A stretch of 64,000 nucleotides of DNA from NCBI RefSeq assembly GCF_001684965.1, contig NZ_MAYG01000001.1, positions 3,100,001 to 3,164,000 on the forward strand, read 5' to 3'. A program made the position numbers and the translations under genes. The first letter of the stretch is position 1. Every line of letters starts with the position of its first letter. This document shows positions 17,312-25,663 of the stretch, one piece after another. The DNA comes from Chryseobacterium arthrosphaerae. GTDB lineage: Bacteria; Bacteroidota; Bacteroidia; Flavobacteriales; Weeksellaceae. Below the pieces are notes generated by a model, which did not search any database, was not told the DNA's origin, and saw only the letters and a list, made by a program, of their open reading frames with translations.

Positions 17312-17336
17312 AATCCATATCTTTGTCATATGGATT
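17312..17336 (+). promoter_or_regulatory. Palindrome covering the -7 box and start codon of dinB
   Basis: Perfect 9-bp arms aatccatat (17312-17320) and atatggatt (17328-17336) surround ctttgtc. The TAnnTTTG match tatctttg (17318-17325) lies inside, and the right arm includes the dinB ATG (17330). It could be an operator blocking RNA polymerase or, if the transcript is longer, an mRNA hairpin hiding the start codon. No -33 TTTG is visible upstream. Confidence 0.5.
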
Positions 17337-18427
17337 TCTCTTTGCCGCTTCGTAAAATTATACATGTAGATATGGATGCATTCTATGCCTCTGTGGAGCA
17401 GCATGATAATCCTACGCTCAAAGGCAAAGCTATTGCAGTAGGTGGCCAGCACCGGGGTGTGGTGGCCGCGGCCAGCTATGAAGCAAGAAAATACGGAGTG
17501 CGCTCTGCAATGCCCAGTAAAACAGCCAAAGAAAAGTGTCCTCATCTTATATTTGTTCCCCCCCGTTTTCCCAGATATAAAGAAATTTCAAAAAAAATCC
17601 GTGAGATTTTCTATGAATATACTGATCTCGTAGAACCTTTATCTCTGGATGAAGCTTACCTGGATGTCACCGAAAATAAAAAAGGAATAGAGTCTGCCAA
17701 TCAGATTGCAAGGGAAATCCGTCAGAAGATTTTTGAAGAAACCGGCCTTACGGCTTCTGCAGGAATTTCAGTGAATAAATTTCTGGCGAAAGTGGCTTCT
17801 GATATCAATAAACCCAATGGTCAGAAAACCATTCACCCGGATAAAGTGGAGGGCTTTCTGGAAGAACTTCCCGTTGAGAAATTTTACGGCGTTGGCAAGG
17901 TTACGGCTAACAAAATGTTTAGTTTAGGAATTTATAAAGGAAAAGATTTAAAGAAAAGATCAGAGCAGGAGCTGATTAAAATTTTTGGAAAATCCGGGAA
18001 GCATTATTACAATGTGGTGCGGGGCATTCATACTTCAGAAGTAAAACCTCATCGTATTCAGAAAAGTGTAGCGGTGGAAAGAACTTTTTTTGAAGATCTT
18101 TCCGATGAGCAGCAGATCAATGAAAAACTGGACAGCCTGAGCCAGGAACTTCATCAACGGCTGCAGAAAAACAATATTCTGGGAAGAACTTTAACGTTGA
18201 AAATAAAGTATAAAGATTTTTCACTTTTTACCAGAAGCATCACCCGGGATGATTATTTTACATCACCTGAACAGTATTTCAATACCGGAAAAAATTTGTG
18301 GGAGCTCCGCCCGTATGATAAAGCAGTACGCTTGCTGGGTCTGTCTCTCTCCCATCTCAATACTGAAGAAAAAAAGCAGATTTCAGTTCAACTAAAAATC
18401 CCGTTTGAAGAATTCGAAAATCAGTAG
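17330..18427 (+). CDS. dinB: DNA polymerase IV (Y-family translesion polymerase)
   Basis: 365 residues. The catalytic metal ligands lie in IIHVDMDAFYASVE (Asp14) and PLSLDEAYLDVT (around residue 108), with the steric-gate region DAFYAS. AAASYEARKYGVRSAMP and TASAGISVNKFLAKVASDINKPNGQ are the palm/fingers signatures; the helix-hairpin region FYGVGKVTANKM and the C-terminal little-finger domain complete the protein. It replicates past damaged template bases. The full length is normal. No LexA-type box known from Proteobacteria is seen, but an unusual palindrome overlies the promoter. Confidence 0.97.
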   Translation: MDFSLPLRKIIHVDMDAFYASVEQHDNPTLKGKAIAVGGQHRGVVAAASYEARKYGVRSAMPSKTAKEKCPHLIFVPPRFPRYKEISKKIREIFYEYTDLVEPLSLDEAYLDVTENKKGIESANQIAREIRQKIFEETGLTASAGISVNKFLAKVASDINKPNGQKTIHPDKVEGFLEELPVEKFYGVGKVTANKMFSLGIYKGKDLKKRSEQELIKIFGKSGKHYYNVVRGIHTSEVKPHRIQKSVAVERTFFEDLSDEQQINEKLDSLSQELHQRLQKNNILGRTLTLKIKYKDFSLFTRSITRDDYFTSPEQYFNTGKNLWELRPYDKAVRLLGLSLSHLNTEEKKQISVQLKIPFEEFENQ

Positions 18428-18471
18428 GTTATTTTTTTTTGCTAACTTGTATCCACCAAATCAGCAAATTT

Positions 18472-19944
18472 ATGAACCCAACAATGATTCAGTTTTTCCA
18501 CTGGTATTCTGAAGGAGAAGGAAAATTATGGAAAGAAGCCGAAAAACAGGCAAAATATTTAGCAAAACTGGGAATTACCTCTGCATGGCTTCCACCGGCC
18601 TACAAGGGAACAAACGGAGGCTACTCCATCGGATATGACGCATACGATCTTTACGACCTGGGAGAATTTGATCAGAAAGGAACGATCCCTACGAAATACG
18701 GCACTAAAAATGATTACCTGAAAGCCATCAAAGCATTAAAAAAACAGAATATAGACGTCATTGTAGATATTGTACTGGGGCATAAAGCCGGTGGTGATGA
18801 GCTGGAGAAATTCAAGGCTGTAAAAGTGGATGAAGACAACAGGGAAAAAGTAATTTCCGATGTGATTGAGATAGAATCTTATACTAAATTCACATTTCCC
18901 GGAAGAGGAAAAAAATATTCTGATTTTGAATGGAATTTCACCTGTTTCAGTGGAGTAGACTATGCAGAAGGCATGGAATCCCATATTTATAAAATACAAT
19001 CTGAATATGGAGATGACTGGGAAGAAATGATCCATGATGAAAAAGGGAACTACGATTATCTGATGTACAATGACATTGAACACCGGAATCCTTTTGTAAG
19101 GGAAGAGCTCAATACATGGGCGAAATGGTATTTTGACCAGACTGATTTCGATGGGGTAAGGCTGGATGCCTTAAAGCATATTTCATTTGATTTTTATAAA
19201 GAATGGCTTACCCTCCTCCGCTCCAATACCGGGAAAAATATTTTTGCCGTTGGGGAATACTGGGCTCCGGGATATCTTCACCTGCTTCAGAAATATATTG
19301 AAGTGACGGAAGGCTGCATGAGTCTTTTTGACAGCTCCCTTCAGAATAATTTTCACAATGCTTCCAGGGAAGGAGCCTCTTATGACCTGCGTAAGATCTT
19401 TGACGGAACTCTTACTCAGGCAGATCCTATGCATTCTGTAAGTTTGGTTGCCAATCATGACACCCAGCCTTTACAGGATCTTGAAGCACCCGTAGAATCA
19501 TGGTTTAAGCCTATTGCATATGCCTTGATTTTATTGAGAAAAGACGGGTACCCATGTGTTTTTTATCCTGACCTCTATGGTGCCCATTATGTGGATAAGG
19601 ACCGAAGCGGCCATGATCAGGAAATTTTTATGCCCAAAACAGACGGTATTGAAGAACTCCTTAAAGCCAGAAAAGACCATGCCTATGGAGAGCAGCGGGA
19701 TTATTTTGAAGATGCCAATTGCCTGGGATGGGTGCGTGAAGGGGATGATCAACATACAGGATGTGCCGTGGTACTCAGCAATAAAGATACTTACAACAAA
19801 CCTATGGAAATGGGAAAACGCTATGCCGGAAAAAAATGTAAGGACCTGTTGAAAAGATTCAAGGAAAAGGTAACGATTGACGAAAACGGATGGGGAGACT
19901 TTCCCGTTCCTGCAGGAAATGTGAGTGTCTGGATTCCTGAGTAA
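18472..19944 (+). CDS. Cytoplasmic alpha-amylase, GH13 family
   Basis: 490 residues from the ATG at 18472; an in-frame TTG at 18439 is unlikely. No signal peptide, so it acts in the cytoplasm on stored or imported glucans. Conserved GH13 regions are all present: DIVLGHKAGG (region I), GVRLDALKHI with nucleophile Asp232, VGEYW with acid/base Glu262, and VANHDTQ with Asp330. The N-terminus MIQFFHWYSEGEGKLW and the short domain B match the bacterial GH13_5 type amylases. Monocistronic; a 10-bp inverted repeat (19961-19970 with 19989-19998) follows and may end transcription. Confidence 0.93.
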   Translation: MNPTMIQFFHWYSEGEGKLWKEAEKQAKYLAKLGITSAWLPPAYKGTNGGYSIGYDAYDLYDLGEFDQKGTIPTKYGTKNDYLKAIKALKKQNIDVIVDIVLGHKAGGDELEKFKAVKVDEDNREKVISDVIEIESYTKFTFPGRGKKYSDFEWNFTCFSGVDYAEGMESHIYKIQSEYGDDWEEMIHDEKGNYDYLMYNDIEHRNPFVREELNTWAKWYFDQTDFDGVRLDALKHISFDFYKEWLTLLRSNTGKNIFAVGEYWAPGYLHLLQKYIEVTEGCMSLFDSSLQNNFHNASREGASYDLRKIFDGTLTQADPMHSVSLVANHDTQPLQDLEAPVESWFKPIAYALILLRKDGYPCVFYPDLYGAHYVDKDRSGHDQEIFMPKTDGIEELLKARKDHAYGEQRDYFEDANCLGWVREGDDQHTGCAVVLSNKDTYNKPMEMGKRYAGKKCKDLLKRFKEKVTIDENGWGDFPVPAGNVSVWIPE

Positions 19945-20035
19945 ACAATGATTAAAAATAACATACATGATCAGAAAGCCTTTTCCGGTCATGTATGTCT
20001 GAAAATATACTTTACCAGGATGATAACGACATGTT

Positions 20036-20206
20036 TCAGCAATAAATATACCGGCAGCTGTAAGCGTCTTTAGCCCATTCACAGCATTGCCCGTCTTCAA
20101 GAGGCGTACAGCATACCCAATGTGCAGGAATAATGTCTCCTGCCTTTAAATTTCTGAGTTTTTGACGGTCAAGCTTCCGTGTATTCAAAATGATTTTTGT
20201 TTGCAT
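20036..20206 (-). CDS. Cysteine-rich bacteriocin-like small peptide (candidate RiPP precursor)
   Basis: 56 residues, below the usual length cut-off. An ATG at 20206 opens MQTKIILNTRKLDRQKLRNLKAG; KLDRQKLRNLKAG resembles the KLSRxxLKxIxGG leader of Bacteroidetes bacteriocin-like peptides, with AG in place of GG at residues 22-23. The 33-residue C-terminal part carries six Cys (32, 33, 41, 42, 51 and 56), in two CC pairs plus two singles, with the last Cys as the terminal residue. A TATATTTG -7 box lies 29 nt upstream. No modification enzyme or peptidase-transporter is adjacent. The reading frame is certain; the peptide's identity is inference. Confidence 0.6.
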   Translation of the reverse strand: MQTKIILNTRKLDRQKLRNLKAGDIIPAHWVCCTPLEDGQCCEWAKDAYSCRYIYC

Positions 20207-20234
20207 GATGATTAATATTTTTAAGATTGAAAAT

Positions 20235-20242
20235 CAAATATA
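20235..20242 (-). promoter_or_regulatory. TAnnTTTG -7 element for the cysteine-rich peptide gene
   Basis: On the minus strand this reads tatatttg, a full match to the Bacteroidetes -7 consensus, 28 nt before the ATG at 20206. No clear -33 TTTG is seen. The remainder of 20207-20397 has no gene. Confidence 0.4.
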
Positions 20243-20397
20243 ACGGGCTGTGAGGGGTTTTGTTTACATTGTGCTATGAACGGCAGTGATAGGTCTATTT
20301 AAAACCATCCCGTCAAAAATTCTTTGAATTTTAAAGCCAGTATTTAAAAATACTTCAGTGTTCAAAAACTTGTGGTTTATATTACGAAGTAATACAT

Positions 20398-21735
20398 CTA
20401 AATCTTTTGAAGTTCCAGGATTTCCGGTCGTTCAGATAAATCTGATATTTTTCCGGTACGGGCAAACTCTGCCCAGAGCGCTCTCAGCTTTTTTCCATTT
20501 TCATGAATACGGTCCCAGGGAATGCCTTTCAGCATTTCTGAAGACTTCCAGGCTGATTCATTACCGAAGATCAAAGGAAGATCGATACAGTGAGGAGCAC
20601 CTATATGATTGTCTTTTAATCTGGAATAAATCCTGAATAAATACACATTTCCGCCACCGCTGGCATAATTTTCTGCAAATTTCTTTGCCGGATCACCATA
20701 AATAAATGCCGTAGTTTTTTCAACGGTTTTATCCATGATCTTCAATCCAATCCCTTTTCCGAAGTATTTGTTCAAAGCTTCGGAAGTTTTAAGGTAAAAA
20801 GCCGTTTCATCATTGTTCAGACCAATCAGCACATCATATTTCCCTGCATTGGCTTTCCACATTTCTGCTGATTCTTCTTCTGTACATAAAGGGGGAAATC
20901 CGTATTGTGTTCCAAAAGGCATTGCTGCTTTCAGTCCGTATTTCATTACAGATGGAGTCAGTTTACCATATTCATCCATCATTTTTATAACATCCGTTTC
21001 ATCTTTCAGAAATTCTGTTTTTTTCAGAAATTCCGCTGACATTTTCTGTCTTTTATGCCGTAATCCCAAAGGAGCACTCTGAATGATTACCCGCTGGAAC
21101 AAACCTTCTGTACCTTCTGAAATCATCAGATGGGCAATCGCATCACCACCTGAAGACTGGCCAAGAAGTGTAATGTTTTTTTCATCACCTCCAAAGCCGG
21201 CAATATAACGGTTGATCCATTGAAGGGCTTCGATCATATCAAACAGTCCAAGATTGGGAGGTCTTTTTTCATCACCTCCCAAAAATCCGAAAAGCCCCAG
21301 ACGATAGGAAACCGTAACCACAATAATGTTCTGTTCCTTCACCCACTCTGCAGGATCAGCAGTGGAAATATCCCCGCAGCCAATCTCATGGGAACCTCCA
21401 TGAATCCAGACAACTACAGGAAGTTTTTCATGTTCCACAATCTTTTCAGGGCGGGTAATGGAAAGATATTGGGTAGATTCATCGGCTTCAAAGCTTTCCA
21501 CAGGAGTAGCTCCGATCATTTTTTCCACCAGCGGACTTAATGCCTGCGGACAAACCGGGGTTTTATCCGGAGAAATAATATCTGAAGCGGAAGGTTCTGC
21601 AGGTACAGGTCTCTGAAATCTTCGGGAATGGGCATAACGAATGCTTTTCGCCTTGATGATTCCATCTTCTTTTACGGCTATAATCCTTCCGAAACGGGTT
21701 TCAAAAATATGGGTTCCTGTCTGGTATGCGTTCAT
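20398..21735 (-). CDS. Carboxylesterase type B family
   Basis: 445 residues without a signal peptide. The N-terminal FETRFGRIIAVKEDGIIKAKSIRYA matches the start of type B carboxylesterases. VVVWIHGGSHEIGCG forms the oxyanion hole, the nucleophile elbow is GQSSGGDA (Ser near residue 195) and ALQWINRYIAGFGGDEKNIT is the block just before it. The remaining triad members are probably Glu in NNDETAF and His in GAPHCIDLPLIFG. It hydrolyses esters of unknown type. The length is shorter than the 500-550 of many family members but the triad is intact. It stands alone, upstream of the minus-strand AraC gene's 3' end. Confidence 0.92.
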   Translation of the reverse strand: MNAYQTGTHIFETRFGRIIAVKEDGIIKAKSIRYAHSRRFQRPVPAEPSASDIISPDKTPVCPQALSPLVEKMIGATPVESFEADESTQYLSITRPEKIVEHEKLPVVVWIHGGSHEIGCGDISTADPAEWVKEQNIIVVTVSYRLGLFGFLGGDEKRPPNLGLFDMIEALQWINRYIAGFGGDEKNITLLGQSSGGDAIAHLMISEGTEGLFQRVIIQSAPLGLRHKRQKMSAEFLKKTEFLKDETDVIKMMDEYGKLTPSVMKYGLKAAMPFGTQYGFPPLCTEEESAEMWKANAGKYDVLIGLNNDETAFYLKTSEALNKYFGKGIGLKIMDKTVEKTTAFIYGDPAKKFAENYASGGGNVYLFRIYSRLKDNHIGAPHCIDLPLIFGNESAWKSSEMLKGIPWDRIHENGKKLRALWAEFARTGKISDLSERPEILELQKI

Positions 21736-21860
21736 TCTAAACTATAAATATTTTATACTTAAAGGTAGCTTGGTTTTTTGAGAATAAAAAATTTATGGGA
21801 TTAATTCAGTACGAATTTGACGGGTAAAATTGATACTACCGGTATTAAGATAATTTTACT

Positions 21861-22763
21861 TCAGTTCAAGGATTTGTATTCACTTGGGGAAATTCCTACT
21901 TTGGTTTTGAATAGCCTTGTGAAATGCTGGGGATATCTGAACCCAAGATCATAAGAAATTTCACTGATCGATTTTCTCTCGTCCAGGATCTGCTCTTTGG
22001 CCACATCAATAAGTTTGTTGTGGATAAATTCCTGTGGCGAAATTCCAAGTTCCTTTTTGATCAGGTCCCCGAAATAATTGGCAGAAAGGTTCAGCTTTTC
22101 CGCAAAGTAATTAACCATCGGGAAGCCTATATTTTTAGGATTTTCAGATTTCAAATAATCATCTACAAGGGTTTCAAACTTGCCGATGACTCCCTGGTTG
22201 ATATGGTCTCTTGTAATAAACTGACGGTCATAGAAACGCATGCAGTAATTCAGGAAAAGCTCGATATTATTTACAATTAAAGATTTGCTGTGTTTATCAA
22301 TAGCCTGTTCCAGCTCCAGCTTAATATTTTTAAAACAATCCAGTACCACTTCTCTTTCTTTTTCGGAAAGATGGAGCGCTTCATGCACATCATAAGAGAA
22401 GAATGAATAATCTTTCATATTCTTTGCCAGATTGGTCCCTTTTATTAAATCCGGATGAAAAATCAGGGCAAATCCTGCAGGCTGTACGTACTTGTCTTTA
22501 TTGTAAATTCCATACATCTGCCCGGGAGCAATAAAAACCAAAGTTCCTTCCTGATAATCATAGCTGTGTTTCCCGTATTGCATATCTCCACACATGACAT
22601 CTTTCAGAAAAACGGTATAAAACCCAAATGTTCTTTTATACTGGCAAATAGGATCAGATTTGGAAAAATCAATAATACTTACCAGCGGATGCAGGGTTTC
22701 ATGATTCGCCATTTTATTGTATTCCGAGACCGTATTATAGATTTCAACCTCCTGATTTTCCAT
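21861..22763 (-). CDS. AraC family transcriptional regulator
   Basis: 300 residues. The N-terminal cupin-like ligand domain (about 30-160, with GTLVFIAPGQMYGI) is followed by the two helix-turn-helix motifs: LNLSANYFGDLIKKELGISPQEFIHN and SISEISYDLGFRYPQHFTRLFKTKVGISPSEYKSLN (given here in part). It is divergent from the zinc alcohol dehydrogenase at 23016, with a 252-bp shared region. That layout is typical for an activator of the neighbouring oxidoreductase and suggests an aldehyde or alcohol signal (inference). Confidence 0.93.
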   Translation of the reverse strand: MENQEVEIYNTVSEYNKMANHETLHPLVSIIDFSKSDPICQYKRTFGFYTVFLKDVMCGDMQYGKHSYDYQEGTLVFIAPGQMYGIYNKDKYVQPAGFALIFHPDLIKGTNLAKNMKDYSFFSYDVHEALHLSEKEREVVLDCFKNIKLELEQAIDKHSKSLIVNNIELFLNYCMRFYDRQFITRDHINQGVIGKFETLVDDYLKSENPKNIGFPMVNYFAEKLNLSANYFGDLIKKELGISPQEFIHNKLIDVAKEQILDERKSISEISYDLGFRYPQHFTRLFKTKVGISPSEYKSLN

Positions 22764-22829
22764 GAAGTATATTTTTATTACTATTCAAAATTACCAATTT
22801 CATTTGTAACTGAAATGGTGTCTGTAAAA

Positions 22830-22862
22830 TTGGTAGGTAATTCGGTAATCTGTATAAGTTTG
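22830..22862 (+). promoter_or_regulatory. Promoter-like boxes ahead of the alcohol dehydrogenase gene
   Basis: taagtttg at 22855-22862 fits TAnnTTTG. A ttg at 22830-22832 lies 22 nt upstream, slightly more than the usual 19-20. The resulting leader to the ATG at 23016 would be about 150 nt. An atttca/tgaaat inverted repeat (near 22798-22817) upstream could be the regulator's site. Confidence 0.4.
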
Positions 22863-23015
22863 GTTTACGTGAAAGTTTCGACTTTTGTACCGTTATGGAA
22901 ACCATTTTCTAAAAGGGTAAACAACTTCTTCCGGGATTTTCAGAATATGGAACCTTTAACGGATGTGGAATACCATAATTTTTAATCTGAAATTAATTTA
23001 AAACTAAATAAACAA

Positions 23016-24068
23016 ATGAGCACATTTACAGTAAAAGCTTACGGAGCAGAATCCAAAACAGCTGATCTGAAAGAGATGAATATTGAAAGAAGAGAAGTAA
23101 CCCCTAAGGATGTAGAAATCGAAATTCTATACTGCGGGGTCTGCCACTCTGACCTTCATACGGCAAGAAACGACTGGGGCGGAACCCTCTACCCTGCTGT
23201 TCCCGGACATGAGATCATCGGAAGAATCACTAAAGTAGGAAACGAGGTTTCCAAATTTAAAGTGGGCGACCTTGCGGGAGTAGGCTGTATCGTAGATTCC
23301 TGCGGGCATTGTGAAAGCTGCCGGCACGATCTCGAACAATACTGTCTGAATGGATTTACCGGAACCTATAATGGTCACGACAAACATTCCGGAGGTCATA
23401 CTTTCGGGGGATATTCCCAGAAAGTAGTGGTAGATTCCCATCATGTTCTAAAAGTTCCTGAAAATCTGGACCCTGCTGCCGTAGCACCTATTTTGTGTGC
23501 CGGGATTACGACATGGTCCCCTTTGAGACACTGGAATGTAGGTCCGGATTCAAAAGTAGCTGTAGTAGGATTGGGAGGATTAGGGCATATGGCTATAAAA
23601 CTGGCAAAAGGATTAGGAGCGGAAGTAACTTTATTCTCCAGAACACCAGGAAAAACTGAAGATGCAAAACAATTAGGGGCTGACCATGTGATTATTTCTA
23701 CCGATGAAGAGCAGATGAAGTCGGTGAAAGGAAAGTTTGATGTCATTATTGATACGGTTCCGTATGTACATGATGTAAACCCTTATGTAACTACTTTAAA
23801 TATCAGCGGAACCCATGTCCTGGTGGGCTATCTGGGCGGATTGGAGCCGATCTTGAACACAGTTCCTTTAATTCTGGGAAGAAAGTCTGTAGCAGGTTCT
23901 GTCATCGGAGGTATTGCAGAAACCCAGGAATTGCTGGATTTCTGTGGAACGCACAATATTGTTTCTGAAATTGAGATGATCAGGATGCAGGATATCAATC
24001 ATGCGTATGAAAGAATGCTCAAAAGTGATGTAAAATACCGTTTCGTCATTGATATGAAGTCTTTGTAA
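23016..24068 (+). CDS. Zinc-dependent NAD(P) alcohol/aldehyde dehydrogenase (cinnamyl alcohol dehydrogenase type)
   Basis: 350 residues of the medium-chain dehydrogenase family. The catalytic zinc is bound by Cys in CGVCHSDLH, His-Glu in VPGHEIIG and a later Cys (PILCAG). The structural zinc cluster GHCESCRHDLEQYC is complete, and the Rossmann motif GLGGLGHMA follows. The YahK/AdhC subgroup favours NADPH reduction of aldehydes to alcohols, which suits an aldehyde detoxification role. Divergent from the AraC-family gene and followed by a bidirectional terminator. Specificity is inferred only from family resemblance. Confidence 0.94.
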   Translation: MSTFTVKAYGAESKTADLKEMNIERREVTPKDVEIEILYCGVCHSDLHTARNDWGGTLYPAVPGHEIIGRITKVGNEVSKFKVGDLAGVGCIVDSCGHCESCRHDLEQYCLNGFTGTYNGHDKHSGGHTFGGYSQKVVVDSHHVLKVPENLDPAAVAPILCAGITTWSPLRHWNVGPDSKVAVVGLGGLGHMAIKLAKGLGAEVTLFSRTPGKTEDAKQLGADHVIISTDEEQMKSVKGKFDVIIDTVPYVHDVNPYVTTLNISGTHVLVGYLGGLEPILNTVPLILGRKSVAGSVIGGIAETQELLDFCGTHNIVSEIEMIRMQDINHAYERMLKSDVKYRFVIDMKSL

Positions 24069-24090
24069 TTCTTCTGTAAAACAGTCACAG

Positions 24091-24121
24091 AAACAGGCGC
24101 TTCTATCTGAAGCGCCTGTTT
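24091..24121. terminator. Bidirectional terminator between dehydrogenase and HxlR genes
   Basis: A perfect 13-bp stem (24091-24103 with 24109-24121), 5-nt loop, then tattttttaag on the plus strand. The right arm reaches the last base of the convergent HxlR stop codon, so one hairpin serves both genes. Confidence 0.85.
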
Positions 24122-24549
24122 TATTTTTTAAGATTCCGGCTATAGGCATTCTGATCCTGATTCACTCTATATCGGTTTCCTTCTGTACATCTTATATCAT
24201 TCCTTTCCATATCCTGGAAGGCCCATGCAGCCATGGCATCAATGACAGGAGCCAGTTCATTTCCTGCTTCACTCAGCTTATACGTCACATGTGGCGGCAC
24301 TACAGGTTTTGCGGTTCTGATGATCAATCCGTCTGCTTCCAGTTGTTTCAGATGCTGAATCAGCATTTTTTCCGTCACGGCAGGAATTGCTTTTTTCAAT
24401 TCGCTGTATCTTTTCTCTCCTGTGGAAAGGTTAAACAGGATAATAGGCTTCCAGAATCCACCTATTCTTTCCATTACATACATTACAGGACAATCCTGCA
24501 CTATTTTTTTATTTTCCTGAATCGTTGAGCTTTCTTTGATTGCTGTCAT
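24121..24549 (-). CDS. HxlR-family transcriptional regulator
   Basis: 142 residues from the ATG at 24549 (a GTG at 24555 adds two). The winged helix shows the family motif CPVMYVMERIGGFWKPIIL with a conserved Cys near residue 20, GEKRYSELKKAIPAVTEKMLIQHLKQLEADGLI and the wing VPPHVTYKLSEAG. In characterised relatives (YodB, HypR, QorR), the N-terminal Cys senses electrophiles or oxidants and the repressor controls a divergent quinone reductase. That matches its divergent partner here, the NmrA-like reductase. A second Cys (DIRC, near residue 120) is present. Confidence 0.93.
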   Translation of the reverse strand: MTAIKESSTIQENKKIVQDCPVMYVMERIGGFWKPIILFNLSTGEKRYSELKKAIPAVTEKMLIQHLKQLEADGLIIRTAKPVVPPHVTYKLSEAGNELAPVIDAMAAWAFQDMERNDIRCTEGNRYRVNQDQNAYSRNLKK

Positions 24550-24565
24550 TGTCACATACTTTAGG

Positions 24566-24604
24566 GTAAGTACTTGTATAAAAGTAAGTACAAATATACC
24601 TTTG
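24566..24604 (+). promoter_or_regulatory. Consensus promoter with two gtaagtac repeats (probable HxlR operator)
   Basis: A TTG box (24574-24576) and taccttg-type -7 element tacctttg (24597-24604) are separated by 20 nt, a good Bacteroidetes promoter for the NmrA-like gene. The 8-mer gtaagtac occurs at 24566-24573 and 24584-24591, 18 nt apart, flanking the -33 box and inside the spacer. Placement over the promoter is what a repressor site would need (inference). Confidence 0.55.
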
Positions 24605-24702
24605 TTCTCAGAAATAAAAAAATATTTGTATGAAATTGCTGATGCCTGATCAATTCATTCAGCTATTACATACAATCATTAAAAACAATAAAAAATTTAC
24701 TT

Positions 24703-25581
24703 ATGAAAATTGTAATCACCGGATCATTAGGAAATGTAGCAAAACCATTAACCCAGCAATTGGCTGCAGCTGGACACGATCTTACTGTTATCAGCAGTAA
24801 CGAAACCAGAAAACACGATATTGAATCTCTGGGAGCAACTCCGGCTATCGGATCTATTACAGATGTAGATTTCCTGACCCAGACATTCCAGGGGGCAGAT
24901 GCCGTTTTTGTAATGACTCCTCCTGCCATCAGTGAAAATCATATTGTGGAGCAGACGATCAATGCAGGAAAAAATTATGCAGAAGCTTTAAAGAACGCCA
25001 ATGTGAAAAGAGCGGTTATGCTCAGTAGCGTAGGGGCGGCATCTCCTGTAGAAAATGGACCTATCAAAGGACTTCATCATATTGAAAATCTATATCATCA
25101 GCTTGAGAACACTTCTTTCACGTTTTTAAGAGCGGGATATTTCTATACGAATTTCTTTAATGACATTCCACTGATCCAAAATGCAGGAATTATAGGCGGT
25201 AATTATGCCGGAGATATAGAAATCCCTGTGGTACATCCCAATGACATTGCCAAAGCAGCCGCTGAAGAACTGCTGAAAGACCATACCGGTAAAAATATCC
25301 GGTACATTGTAAGTGACCAGCGAAAGGCTTCTGATTTTGCCAAAGTTTTAGGCGCATCTGTGCAGAAACCGGAACTTCCATGGGTAGAGTTCTCCGATGA
25401 AGATGCCTTGAACGGAATGCTTCAGGCAGGTTTACCTTACGATATGGCAGAATTGTATGTTGAAATGGGAAAAGGATTGAGAACCGGTACTGTGCAAAGG
25501 GATTTCGTTGAGCACGGATCTCCTGTTACGGGAAGTGTAAAGCTGGAAGATTTTGCGAAGGAATTTTCTTCTAAATTTTAA
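24703..25581 (+). CDS. NmrA-like NAD(P)-binding reductase (QorB-type)
   Basis: 292 residues. The nucleotide-binding motif is ITGSLGNVAKPLTQQL (about 4-19), followed by ADAVFVMTPPA and MLSSVGAASPVENGPI; LRAGYFYTNFF is the usual active-site neighbourhood of NmrA-like atypical short-chain dehydrogenases. In E. coli QorB, such a protein reduces quinones with NADPH. Divergent from the HxlR regulator and followed by a strong terminator, it is a single-gene target. Enzymatic activity is inferred from this context. Confidence 0.9.
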   Translation: MKIVITGSLGNVAKPLTQQLAAAGHDLTVISSNETRKHDIESLGATPAIGSITDVDFLTQTFQGADAVFVMTPPAISENHIVEQTINAGKNYAEALKNANVKRAVMLSSVGAASPVENGPIKGLHHIENLYHQLENTSFTFLRAGYFYTNFFNDIPLIQNAGIIGGNYAGDIEIPVVHPNDIAKAAAEELLKDHTGKNIRYIVSDQRKASDFAKVLGASVQKPELPWVEFSDEDALNGMLQAGLPYDMAELYVEMGKGLRTGTVQRDFVEHGSPVTGSVKLEDFAKEFSSKF

Positions 25582-25595
25582 ATTGAAATATGATA

Positions 25596-25634
25596 AATAC
25601 TTTTCGGCGCACCAAAGGTGCGCCGAAAAGTATT
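25596..25634. terminator. Strong bidirectional terminator
   Basis: A perfect 18-bp stem (25596-25613 with 25617-25634) and 3-nt loop, between the NmrA-like gene and the convergent esterase. Short T tracts flank it on both strands. No other use is apparent. Confidence 0.85.
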
Positions 25635-25663
25635 ATTTGAGTAACAAAATTATATCTGTCCGA

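Noticed and set aside
19961..19998. 10-bp inverted repeat after the amylase gene as a terminator
   Set aside because: Stem is plausible but no T tract follows, so mentioned in the amylase entry only.
20235..20397. Possible further small gene between the cysteine-rich peptide and the esterase
   Set aside because: No open frame of useful length with a start was found.
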